A stretch of 64,000 nt of DNA from JAJRXR01 sp041402005 (GTDB lineage Bacteria > Planctomycetota > Phycisphaerae > Phycisphaerales > UBA1924). Shown piece after piece: positions 1-7,869 of this stretch. A program made the position numbers and the translations under genes. The notes under the pieces were generated by a model. The model did no database searches and was not told where the DNA came from. It saw nothing but the letters and a program-made list of their open reading frames with translations. Numbering within the stretch: the first letter of the stretch is position 1; each line of letters opens with the position of its first letter. The DNA lies in the NCBI GenBank assembly GCA_041402005.1, contig JAWKTB010000002.1:496001-560000 (forward strand), read 5' to 3'.

Positions 1-602
1 AGGGTGATCGTGCCGGTCAGCTCGCCCAGCGCCTCGCAGACGGCGAGGGGTGTGTCGCGCTCGATGACGATGACGGGCTGCTCTTGGCCCATCGCGCGGA
101 AGACGATGCCGCTGGTCAGGTCGATCTCGCACCGGGAGGTCGTGTCGCACAGGACGCCGAAGGCGCTGCCGTCGGCGCGGACGCCCAGGACCCAGGGGTG
201 GGAGGTGTACAGGCTCTTGGCGTCGTCCTGGTAGCCGTAGGCGTCGGTGTTCCAGGTCTCGACGACGCGTCCGTTTCGGAGCAGCGGCCCGGCGACCTCG
301 CCGGTCGCGTAGAGGCTCGTGCCCGGGTCGATCGCGACGCTCGCGGTCCAGCGGTCGCCCTCGTGTCCGAAGACGACGTCGATCGGGAAGTCGGCGGGCG
401 CCGCGCCCGTCGCGGCGCGAGGGTGCTCGAGCGCCATCGAGGGCAGGCGGTGGTCGCGCGCCGAGGCGCTGGCGTGGAAGCGGACTATTCCGTCGCCGAT
501 CGACTCGGAGACGATCTGCGCCGGCGCGAGGGTGGCGGCGAGGAGGACGAGTGTGACGCCGGCGGCGCGCACGCCGCGGATCGCCGATCGGATGGGGCTC
601 AT
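1..602 (-). CDS. GH31 family alpha-glucosidase, N-terminal part (3' end outside window)
   Basis: The minus strand is open from an ATG at 602 to the left edge, so only about 200 N-terminal residues are present. A signal peptide is visible (basic RSAIRGVR, hydrophobic AAGVTLVLLAATL, then APAQ), so the enzyme should be exported. Residues about 85-150 carry the N-terminal beta-sandwich signature of glycoside hydrolase family 31: YATGEVAGPLLRNGRVVETW, NTDAYGYQDD, SLYTSHPWVLGVR and GSAFGVLCDTT. These match the region of GH31 alpha-glucosidases in which the substrate entrance is formed. The catalytic (beta/alpha)8 barrel lies outside the window and cannot be checked. The gene is divergent from the dockerin-tailed amylase at 879, which fits an alpha-glucan utilisation locus. 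GH31 also contains alpha-xylosidases and other activities, so substrate is inferred from neighbours. Confidence 0.85.
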   Translation of the reverse strand, partial: MSPIRSAIRGVRAAGVTLVLLAATLAPAQIVSESIGDGIVRFHASASARDHRLPSMALEHPRAATGAAPADFPIDVVFGHEGDRWTASVAIDPGTSLYATGEVAGPLLRNGRVVETWNTDAYGYQDDAKSLYTSHPWVLGVRADGSAFGVLCDTTSRCEIDLTSGIVFRAMGQEQPVIVIERDTPLAVCEALGELTGTIT

Positions 603-878
603 GCGGGGCTCGCTCCTCTGGGGGTTCTGTTCGGGGCGGGGGGGTCGCCCCGCGTCACGCGGGAGTATCGCGTTCCCGGACCCTCGGGGCAACGCCGAGG
701 AGGCGTGAGGGATGGGGGTTCAAGGCCCATTCAACGTGGGTCGGGCCGCATCCGCGGTCTCCCTGGGGCGAATCGAAGGATCGGGTCTACCCATCCTCGG
801 CGTCGGGCGGCATAATCACCCGGAGCGCCCGCGCCAGGTCTGCGGCGGGCGATCGGCCCAGAACGGAGGCGGCGGCGG
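603..878. promoter_or_regulatory. Divergent intergenic region between GH31 and GH13 genes
   Basis: These 276 bases separate two divergently read carbohydrate-active genes and must hold the start signals of at least one of them. A purine-rich stretch (cggaggcggcggcgg) just before 879 can act as ribosome binding site for the amylase. I see no clear sigma-70 hexamers or obvious operator palindrome, so the regulatory role rests on position only. Confidence 0.4.
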
Positions 879-3629
879 ATGCATGCGAACCGTGCGAGGA
901 TCGGACCAGCCATGCTCGGCGCCCTCGCCCTTGTCGGCGTCAGCGCCCCGTACGCCCGCGCCCAGGACAACCCGGCCTTCCTCCAGTGGTTCGAGGCCGA
1001 GTGGGACGACGTCGAACGACGGATCCCGGACTTCTTCCTGGCGGGGTACAACGCGGTCTGGCTCCCGCCTCCCTCGAAGGCGAGCTACCAGAGCGCCGGG
1101 TACGACCCCTTCGACCGCTTCGATCTGGGCAAGCCGCCGATCACGGCGACCGGCTCGGGGCGCGCCCGCACGACCTACGGCACGGAAGAGTCGTTCGGCG
1201 CGATGATCGACGAGTTCCACAGGGCCAACGCCCAGGTCTTCGTCGATGGCATCTTCAACCACAACTCGGGGCGCACGACCTCGGACGCCTTCCTCGCCCA
1301 GGGCGGGTGGCCCGGGTTCTGGATCCCCAGGGAGAGCCCGCCCCGCAACAAGCTGCCGACCGACGACTGGGGCGACTTCCACGCCGGCAACGCCTCGGGC
1401 TACCTCCAGTCGGAGAACCCCGGGGGCGCGAACTACGACCTGTACCGGGGCGACCTCGTCGGCCTGATCGACATCGCGCCCGAGGAGAACAACCAGTACA
1501 TCCGCCAGCCGGTCGAGGAGGGCAACCCGAACAACATCCCCGCGGGCACGATGTACAACTTGCCCGACGCGGGCAACGCGCGGTTCTACCCGGACCAGGC
1601 GCTCACGCCCGACGTGATCCACAACCCGGGCACGTCGCGCAACCCGACGCCCTTCAACCTGACGAGGTACCCCTATAACGAGGCGAGCCCTCTCGCGGGC
1701 GACGCCGTCACGGACAACGCGACGGGGATGCTGATGCGCTGGGCGCAGTGGATGCTGCAGGTCCAGCACATCGACGGGTTCCGGCTGGATGCGCACAAGC
1801 ACCAGAACACCTGGTTCTGGGATACCTACTTCGACGCCGCGGTTCATGACGCCAGGACCGACCCCTGGGGGAATCACGTCACGCCGTTCAACTTCGGCGA
1901 GAACGTGACGGGCAACTTCGACATGCTCAACAACTACATCCGCAAGGACTCCTTCGCGATGCGGGACGCGCTCGATCTCAACGGGGCGGGTCGCCTGCGT
2001 GAGATCGTCAACGCCGGGGGCTTCGGCTCCTGGAACAACCTCTTCAACAACTCGGATTCGGGACATCTGGACCTTGCCGACGACGGGACCTCCAACGGCA
2101 CCCTCGGCGTCAACCACGTCTTCAGTCACGACAACGGTTCGACGGGTAACGGCGGGTCCACGCCGCCCCTGCCCACCGCCCGCCAGCAGGGCTACCCCGA
2201 GCACGCGTACATGCTGCTCCGCCCGGGGCGTTCGATCGTGTACCACGACGCCCGGGGCGTCTCGCGCTCGGGCGGGTTCTTCCCCAGGGAGGGCGTGCCG
2301 ATCGCGCTGGGCCTCAATCCGTCCGCGAATGTCCTCGACGACACGATCACGACCCTCGTCCAGCTCCACAACCAGCTGGGGCGGGGCCAGTACTTCCAGC
2401 TCAACAGCTCGATCAACGACGTGCTCGTCTACGAGCGGGCGATCAACGGGCAGGCCAACTGCCTCGTCGGCGTCAACGACCGGTACGACGCGGGCATCGA
2501 CGTGATCAACGTCACGACCGACTACCCCCAGGGCACGCGTCTGCACGAGATGACCGGCAACGCCGACGACCCGGTCGTCGACCCGTTCAACACGATCCCC
2601 TCGGTGCTCACGGTCGGCGCGGGCGGGGCGGTCTCGCTGGTGGTGCCTCGGAACCTCTCGCAGTCGGGCGTCGAGCATGCGAAGGGGTACGTCGTGTACG
2701 CCGAGGCGCTGCCCTCGGGCACGCTGGTCATCACGAACCAGTCGGGCGTGATCGATGCCGACCCGACGAACTTCCCGTCGTACTTCCGGCGCCTCAACGA
2801 CATCCCGGTCGTCTCGGCGGATACCTTCCGCATCACGCTCAACACCTCGCAGACCGACGGGCAGGACCCCAACACCGACGACAACGCCCTGTTCAAGATC
2901 GACGCGGGCACGCGGGACTGGAACGGGAACGGGTCGATCGACTACGCGCCGTCCGCCGCCCTGATCGGGGGCTACGAGGAGTTCCTGACGATCCACGACC
3001 CGACGTTCGGCTCGGGGACGACGACCGGCACGTACTCGCAGCAGATCGACGCGACGCAGCTCGAAGAGGGCTTCCATTACATCTCGGTGATCGCGTTCCG
3101 CCACCGGGCGAGCGGCTCGCCGCTGTTCACGGAGTTCCGCGAGGTGGTCTTCATCGACCGCGTCGAGGCGCCGATCGAGATCGAGGGGCCCATCGAGGGC
3201 GCCGGGTCATCCGTCGAGTTCCGCTTCCGCAACGAGGACCGGACGGTGACCGCGATGCACGCGTTCCTCGACCTGGATCCCGAGCTGGACCCGGTCGAAG
3301 AAGCGGACATCTTCAACGCCGCCTCGCGCTGGGATCGCCTCGAGTGGCGTAAGACGTTCACCGGGGTCAGCGAGGGCCCGCACGTCGTCACGCTCGTCGC
3401 CTTCGAGCAGTCGGATCGTCCGATCGTGATCGAGATCCCGTTCGGGGAGGCGCCCTGTCCCGCTGACTTGGCCGAGCCGTTCGGCACGCTCGACTTCTCC
3501 GACGTGGTCGCGTTCCTGGTCGCGTTCAGCGGGATGGATCCGGCGGCGGACCTGGCGGCGCCGTTCGGGCAGTTCGACTTCTCCGACGTGGTGGCGTTCC
3601 TGGCGGCGTTCGGGGGCGGGTGCCCGTGA
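879..3629 (+). CDS. Secreted GH13 alpha-amylase with C-terminal GC-type dockerin-like tail
   Basis: 916 residues. An N-terminal signal peptide (about residues 1-28, ending YARAQ) is followed by a GH13 catalytic domain. Family motifs are in order: VDGIFNHNS (region I, about residues 121-129), HIDGFRLDAHKH (region II with the catalytic Asp and following KH, about 301-312), FGENVTG (region III Glu) and HVFSHDNGS (region IV His-Asp). The long C-terminal part is beta-rich with no catalytic signature. The last ~55 residues contain two DFSDVVAFL motifs framed by Cys and ending GGGCP, the surface-anchoring or sorting tail of Phycisphaerales secreted proteins. It should hydrolyse alpha-1,4-glucans outside the cell or at its surface. 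The 3728 gene, also dockerin-tailed, follows 98 bases downstream on the same strand. Confidence 0.9.
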   Translation: MHANRARIGPAMLGALALVGVSAPYARAQDNPAFLQWFEAEWDDVERRIPDFFLAGYNAVWLPPPSKASYQSAGYDPFDRFDLGKPPITATGSGRARTTYGTEESFGAMIDEFHRANAQVFVDGIFNHNSGRTTSDAFLAQGGWPGFWIPRESPPRNKLPTDDWGDFHAGNASGYLQSENPGGANYDLYRGDLVGLIDIAPEENNQYIRQPVEEGNPNNIPAGTMYNLPDAGNARFYPDQALTPDVIHNPGTSRNPTPFNLTRYPYNEASPLAGDAVTDNATGMLMRWAQWMLQVQHIDGFRLDAHKHQNTWFWDTYFDAAVHDARTDPWGNHVTPFNFGENVTGNFDMLNNYIRKDSFAMRDALDLNGAGRLREIVNAGGFGSWNNLFNNSDSGHLDLADDGTSNGTLGVNHVFSHDNGSTGNGGSTPPLPTARQQGYPEHAYMLLRPGRSIVYHDARGVSRSGGFFPREGVPIALGLNPSANVLDDTITTLVQLHNQLGRGQYFQLNSSINDVLVYERAINGQANCLVGVNDRYDAGIDVINVTTDYPQGTRLHEMTGNADDPVVDPFNTIPSVLTVGAGGAVSLVVPRNLSQSGVEHAKGYVVYAEALPSGTLVITNQSGVIDADPTNFPSYFRRLNDIPVVSADTFRITLNTSQTDGQDPNTDDNALFKIDAGTRDWNGNGSIDYAPSAALIGGYEEFLTIHDPTFGSGTTTGTYSQQIDATQLEEGFHYISVIAFRHRASGSPLFTEFREVVFIDRVEAPIEIEGPIEGAGSSVEFRFRNEDRTVTAMHAFLDLDPELDPVEEADIFNAASRWDRLEWRKTFTGVSEGPHVVTLVAFEQSDRPIVIEIPFGEAPCPADLAEPFGTLDFSDVVAFLVAFSGMDPAADLAAPFGQFDFSDVVAFLAAFGGGCP

Positions 3630-3727
3630 CGTCGATTGGATCCCCCTGTATGAAGGGGTCGTGACCGCGCCCGCTGCCCGTATACCTCCGTGCTCGTCCG
3701 CCGTCCCACCGCGCACGGAGTCCATCG

Positions 3728-4744
3728 ATGCATCCGATCCTGCCCGCCGCCCTCGCCGCTTGTGTCCTCGCTACTCCCGTCTTCGCGCAGCACCTGCTCG
3801 TGCCGGACAAGGGCGCGGGGCGCCTCATGCTCTTCGACGCCTCGAACGGACGGGTCGTCGATCCGGACTCGATCGTCCCGCCGTCGGGGACGCTCGCGGG
3901 ACCAGTCGAGGCGATCCAGGTGGGTGACGAGGTCTGGGTGAGCCAGCCCGGGCAGGACATCATCCGCCGATTCTCGATGAACGGCGACGTGATCGCGACA
4001 CTGCAGGGTCCCTTCGCGGTTCCTCTCGATCGCCCGACCGGCATGGCGACCGACGGCTCGACGATCCTGGTCACCAACTTCTTCATCGCCAAGCACACCT
4101 CGGCCTCTTGGATCACCCGCCTGAGCACCTCGGGCGCCAACCTGGGCACGTTCGACGCCTTCAGCGACGCCGCCATGACCGACGTCCTCTTCAAGGGCGG
4201 TGTCTTCTACGTCGCGCTCCAGTCGGACCAGACCATCGAGCGCGTGACGTCCACGGGCGTGCACCAGGGGATCTTCGGGAGGCTCGACCAGGACGGGGTC
4301 TTCACGGTCCCTGCCCAGATCGCGCCCGCCGCCGATGGTGGCCTGCTGGTCGCCTGCAACCGGGGCATCGTGCATCTGGACGCCGGGGGCGCCCTTGTCG
4401 AGCGCCTCCTGCCCGATCGGTCCATCGTCGGCGTCGCGGCGCTCGACGACGGGCGGATCCTCTTTACCGATTCCTTCGGCGTCTACCGCCTCGAGCCCGG
4501 TGGCGGCGTCGTCACGCTCATGGCCGGTCCCAACTCGGGGTACGTCTCGCCCATCACGGGCGCGAACGCGTGCGCGGCGGACTTTGCCATCCCGATCGGC
4601 TCGGTGGATTTCTCCGACGTGACGGCCTTCCTCGGCGCGTTCGCGGCGCAGGACCCGAATGCGGACCTCGCCGCCCCCTTCATGCAGTACGACTTCTCCG
4701 ACGTCGTCGAGTTCCTCACGCTGTTCGCGCAAGGGTGCCCCTGA
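3728..4744 (+). CDS. Secreted beta-propeller-like protein with GC-type dockerin-like tail
   Basis: 338 residues with a signal peptide (MHPILPAALAACVLATPVFA, cleavage near residue 20). The mature part consists of repeated segments of the type LLVPDKGAGRLMLFD, VWVSQPGQDIIRRFS and GLLVACNRGIVHLD, spaced about 40-45 residues apart. This suggests an NHL/SMP-30-like beta-propeller, but no repeat is strong enough for a family assignment. The C-terminus has VDFSDVTAFLGAF and YDFSDVVEFLTLF, ending QGCP, the same tail as the upstream amylase. No catalytic residues are recognisable. Its place between two GH13 genes suggests a role in binding or sensing at the surface during glucan use, which is inference only. 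It converges with the GH13 gene ending at 4760. Confidence 0.75.
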   Translation: MHPILPAALAACVLATPVFAQHLLVPDKGAGRLMLFDASNGRVVDPDSIVPPSGTLAGPVEAIQVGDEVWVSQPGQDIIRRFSMNGDVIATLQGPFAVPLDRPTGMATDGSTILVTNFFIAKHTSASWITRLSTSGANLGTFDAFSDAAMTDVLFKGGVFYVALQSDQTIERVTSTGVHQGIFGRLDQDGVFTVPAQIAPAADGGLLVACNRGIVHLDAGGALVERLLPDRSIVGVAALDDGRILFTDSFGVYRLEPGGGVVTLMAGPNSGYVSPITGANACAADFAIPIGSVDFSDVTAFLGAFAAQDPNADLAAPFMQYDFSDVVEFLTLFAQGCP

Positions 4745-4755
4745 AGACGTCGCGG

Positions 4756-4777
4756 GTGATCAGGGCAGGCTGATCAC
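4756..4777. terminator. Short inverted repeat at convergent gene ends
   Basis: GTGATCA (4756-4762) and TGATCAC (4771-4777) form a 7-bp stem with an 8-base loop, between the stop of the propeller-like gene and inside the last codons of the convergent GH13 gene. There is no T-run, so it may be a weak bidirectional stop or chance. Confidence 0.3.
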
Positions 4778-6361
4778 GTACCCGGTCCGGGGCGCGAGCG
4801 TGCCGATCGGGCGCCAGTCCTCTTGCTCGACCGAATCGGGGGGGGTGACCGTCGCCGTGTGGAGCAGCTCGGTCGGAGCGTCGGTCGGCGCGACGCCGAG
4901 CGCCCCGGCGTCAACGCCCCAGCCCGCGTCGATCGGGTCGGCGGAGACGTTGATGACCACGAGCAGGTGGTCGGCGCTGCGCCGACGCGTGAACGCGAGC
5001 ACGCGACCGTCGCCCGCGTCGAGCGGCTTGAAATCGCCTACGTTCAGGCCCGGGTGGTCGAGGCGCAGGCGCACGAGCTTGCGGTAGTGCGAGAGCAACG
5101 AGGTGGGCGAGGCGCCCTCCGTCTCGACGTTCACCTGCGCGACGTCCGGGTTGATCGCCCGCCAGGGCTGGCCCGTCGTGAAGCCGGCGGTTGCGGGATC
5201 GGGCGTCCACTGCATCGGCGTGCGGATGTCGGGGTCGGGCTTGGCGCCCGACATGCCGATTTCTTCGCCGTAGTAGATGAACGGCACGCCCGGCGTCGTC
5301 ATCAGGATCGTCGCGGCGCAGGCCATCCGCGCGGGGTCGGCGCCGAGGCGGTTGGAGACACGGTCCATGTCGTGGTTGCCGATGAAGGTGGACTGCTCGC
5401 CCCGGAAGGCCTCCCACGCGGCGGTCAGCGCCGCCTGGATGGGGACGGCACTACCCGAGTTGAGCCCCTCCTCGATCGCGAAGCAGGTGGAGAACTCGAA
5501 GGCCGAGTCGAGCGCGCCGGGGACGTACCGCTTGACCTGCTCGGTCGTGTCCCAGATCTCGCCGACGATGAAGGCGTGCTCGTTGAGCGAATGGATGTAG
5601 GCATTGTATTTCTCGAGCCAGGCGATGGTCTCGGGGGTGTTCTCGAAGATCACGCCGTCCTCGATGAGGTGTCGGGCGGCGTCGAGGCGGAAGCCGTCGA
5701 CGCCCCGCCCGAGCCAGAGCTTGGCGATGTCGTAGAGGGCTTTGGTGGGGGCGGGGTTGCGGAGGTTGAGGTCCGGCATGCCGTGCCAGAAGAAGCCGTA
5801 GTAGTACTGGCCGGTCGTGTCGAGGGCCTTGTCGTGCCAGACCTCGTGCTGGGGCGCCCCGGGGCCGGTGAGGGGTTGGTCGGACCAGACGTACCAATCA
5901 TGCTTGGGTGAGTTCGGGTCGCGGGCCTCGACGAACCAGGGGTGAAGCCAGGAGGTGTGGTTCGGGATCATGTCGACGACGACGCGGATCCCACGGTCGT
6001 GGCAGGCGGTGAGCAGCTGGCTGAACAGGGCGTTGTCGCCGTACTCGTCGTCGATGGTGTTGTAATCCACGACGTCGTACCCGTGGTAGCTGGGGGACTG
6101 GAAGACGGGCATGAGCCAGAGGGCGGTGACGCCCAGGTCGTCGTCGGTGGAGGGGTCGCCATCATTGAGGTAGTCGAGCTTGTCGATGAGGCCCCGGAGG
6201 TCGCCGACGCCGTCGTTCGCGTGGGCGCCCTGTTGCGAGTCGGCGAACGAGCGGACGAAGACCTCATAGAAGACGGCCTCGTGCCACCATTCGGGGCCCG
6301 CCGAGCATGGGCCTGCAACCGCGCTGAGAATCGTGACGATCCAGACTCCGTGACGTGTCAT
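4760..6361 (-). CDS. Exported GH13 alpha-amylase / alpha-glucosidase
   Basis: 533 residues with a short N-terminal signal sequence (MTRHGVWIVTILSAVAGPCSAGP). GH13 motifs are complete: VVDMIPNHTS (region I), GVDGFRLDAARH (region II, catalytic Asp), FIVGEIWD (region III, catalytic Glu) and FIGNHDMDR (region IV). The segment FIYYGEEIGMSG and the following RTPMQW are typical of the oligo-1,6-glucosidase / alpha-glucosidase / maltose-active branch of GH13. Unlike the amylase at 879 it lacks a dockerin-like tail and has the normal length for a three-domain (A, B, C) enzyme, so it is probably periplasmic and acts on oligosaccharides released by the surface amylase. The exact GH13 subfamily cannot be fixed by eye. 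Confidence 0.9.
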   Translation of the reverse strand: MTRHGVWIVTILSAVAGPCSAGPEWWHEAVFYEVFVRSFADSQQGAHANDGVGDLRGLIDKLDYLNDGDPSTDDDLGVTALWLMPVFQSPSYHGYDVVDYNTIDDEYGDNALFSQLLTACHDRGIRVVVDMIPNHTSWLHPWFVEARDPNSPKHDWYVWSDQPLTGPGAPQHEVWHDKALDTTGQYYYGFFWHGMPDLNLRNPAPTKALYDIAKLWLGRGVDGFRLDAARHLIEDGVIFENTPETIAWLEKYNAYIHSLNEHAFIVGEIWDTTEQVKRYVPGALDSAFEFSTCFAIEEGLNSGSAVPIQAALTAAWEAFRGEQSTFIGNHDMDRVSNRLGADPARMACAATILMTTPGVPFIYYGEEIGMSGAKPDPDIRTPMQWTPDPATAGFTTGQPWRAINPDVAQVNVETEGASPTSLLSHYRKLVRLRLDHPGLNVGDFKPLDAGDGRVLAFTRRRSADHLLVVINVSADPIDAGWGVDAGALGVAPTDAPTELLHTATVTPPDSVEQEDWRPIGTLAPRTGYVISLP

Positions 6362-6483
6362 GCGATGCCTTCTCTCTCCCGGAGGAAGCGGGTGAGCCAG
6401 CGCCCCGTTGTGGAAACGGTACGCGCGAAGGATAGCGGGGGCGCCGAAGAGGCGTCCATGCCCGAGCGGATGGAGTTCCCGAT

Positions 6484-6816
6484 TCAGATCAGGAGCTTGG
6501 CGGCGTCCAGGGCCTTGTCGACGAGCGTGAGGAACTTGCCGATCCCCTTGACGACGTCGCGGATCGTCTCGAGGTCCCGGATCGACTGATCAACGGCGGC
6601 GCTGGCCTTGAGGACGGCGCCGATCTTCTCGTTCACCGCGATCGTCGTCTGCTTGAACAAGAGCTGCCCGGCCATCATGGCCCGGAAGTTCACCTCCGAC
6701 ATCTCGCGCAGGATCGCCTCCGCCTCGTCGGGGTCCGCGGTCCTGCCGAGTCGCTTGGACAGCTCTTGGTGCGTCTTGATCAGCGACTTGTGGAGCTTCT
6801 TGATTTCCGGGTTCAT
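6484..6816 (-). CDS. Small all-helical protein of unknown function
   Basis: 110 residues, not recognised. It is predicted almost entirely helical and amphipathic (KKLHKSLIKTHQELSKRL, then AVDQSIRDLETIRDVVKGIG), with no signal peptide or transmembrane segment. Its start codon overlaps the stop of the lipoprotein gene at 6813 by four bases, so the two are almost certainly translated together. The partner is also helical, so a two-component helical complex is plausible (inference). It contains no Cys or His cluster and no catalytic motif. Confidence 0.7.
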   Translation of the reverse strand: MNPEIKKLHKSLIKTHQELSKRLGRTADPDEAEAILREMSEVNFRAMMAGQLLFKQTTIAVNEKIGAVLKASAAVDQSIRDLETIRDVVKGIGKFLTLVDKALDAAKLLI

Positions 6817-7712
6817 TCGGTCCCCCCTGCGTTCTTGCGGGCCTCTGCGAGAGCCTTGATCTCTTCATGGAGCGCCGTGTACTCGCTCTCGATGAAATCG
6901 AGCAGCCCGGCGGCGCTTGTCGACTCGCCTTGCGCGAGTTGGTGGTGGACCGCCCCGAGCGACAAGATGGACGTGCGGAGCGACGCCAGCGTGCGGTCGT
7001 AGGCCTCGCGCTCGGCGAGCATGTTCGCGTATCGCGCCGCGACCTGGCGTTTCTGGTTCGCCGACGCGTGCAAGAACTCGAGCTGGATCTCGCCCAGATC
7101 CTGGGTCCAGTTCGTCCAGACGGTGCCGCGGATACCGTCCTCGGGTGACTCGCCGATCGCCTCGCCCATTGATTCGAAGATGCCCTGGACGCTCGGATCG
7201 GCTTGGCGGATGATGGCGAGGGCGTCACTCTGCGCCTTCATTTGCGCGAGCAAGCCTCCGAGCTGCACGAAACCGCCGGCGACGCCCGGGGGCAGCTCGC
7301 TCCCGGTGGCGTTGGCGAACCGCCCTTGCAGGTCGGCGCCCAGCTTGTGCAGCTCCTCCTGGATCTCGGTCCGGCGCTCCGGCGCAAGCAGCGACTCGAT
7401 CTTCCCCGCATAGTCGGCGATCGACGTGAACGCACGGTTCCAGACGGCGAGGTCCTCCGACGGGAGAACCGTGACGAACGCCTCCTCGTTCAGCGTGCTG
7501 AGCCCCGCGGCCCGATCGAGCTGCTGCTCGCGCAGCATCGCGTTGACCTCGGCGAACGTGGCCTGCGATTGCTGGTTCGCCGTGATCACGCCTTGGCGGA
7601 ACGGCGGGATGGCGTCGCGTGCCGGACCCGTCGTGCACCCGCCGAGAACGACGCCCAGCACACACGCCACGACTCCGAGACGGAGCCGGCTCATCGCCTG
7701 CAAGATGCTCAT
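6813..7712 (-). CDS. Helical lipoprotein of unknown function
   Basis: 299 residues from the ATG at 7712, which has a purine-rich ribosome binding site (aaaggggtgg). The open frame extends 23 codons upstream, but that part has no signal peptide features. The chosen N-terminus gives a lipoprotein signal: basic start, hydrophobic VVACVLGVVL, then lipobox LGGC with Cys about residue 25. The mature part is long helical coiled-coil-like sequence (QSQATFAEVNAMLREQQ; YANMLAEREAYDRTLASL; EYTALHEEIKALAEARKN). I do not recognise a family. It is the first gene of a two-gene operon with the 110-residue helical protein. Confidence 0.75.
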   Translation of the reverse strand: MSILQAMSRLRLGVVACVLGVVLGGCTTGPARDAIPPFRQGVITANQQSQATFAEVNAMLREQQLDRAAGLSTLNEEAFVTVLPSEDLAVWNRAFTSIADYAGKIESLLAPERRTEIQEELHKLGADLQGRFANATGSELPPGVAGGFVQLGGLLAQMKAQSDALAIIRQADPSVQGIFESMGEAIGESPEDGIRGTVWTNWTQDLGEIQLEFLHASANQKRQVAARYANMLAEREAYDRTLASLRTSILSLGAVHHQLAQGESTSAAGLLDFIESEYTALHEEIKALAEARKNAGGTE

Positions 7713-7869
7713 ATCCACCCCTTTCCCCAGCGGCGACCACAAGGCCGGGACGATGAGTATAGCGATGTTTTTAGTAAACATTGCGCAAAGGCCACGTCCG
7801 TGATGAGGAGCGGTACCGGAGGTTCATGCGCGATCGTGATTCGGTGTTCGGGAGCGTTCGTGATGGACC

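Noticed and set aside
816..3104. 762-residue open frame antisense to the amylase
   Set aside because: Arg/Val/Glu/Asp-rich composition typical of the reverse frame of GC-rich genes; no motif or ribosome binding site. The plus-strand GH13 gene explains the region.
3077..4732. 551-residue minus-strand open frame over the propeller-like gene
   Set aside because: Its C-terminal part is the reverse frame of the repeated dockerin-like tail (low-complexity RNATTSEKS pattern); no domain recognised.
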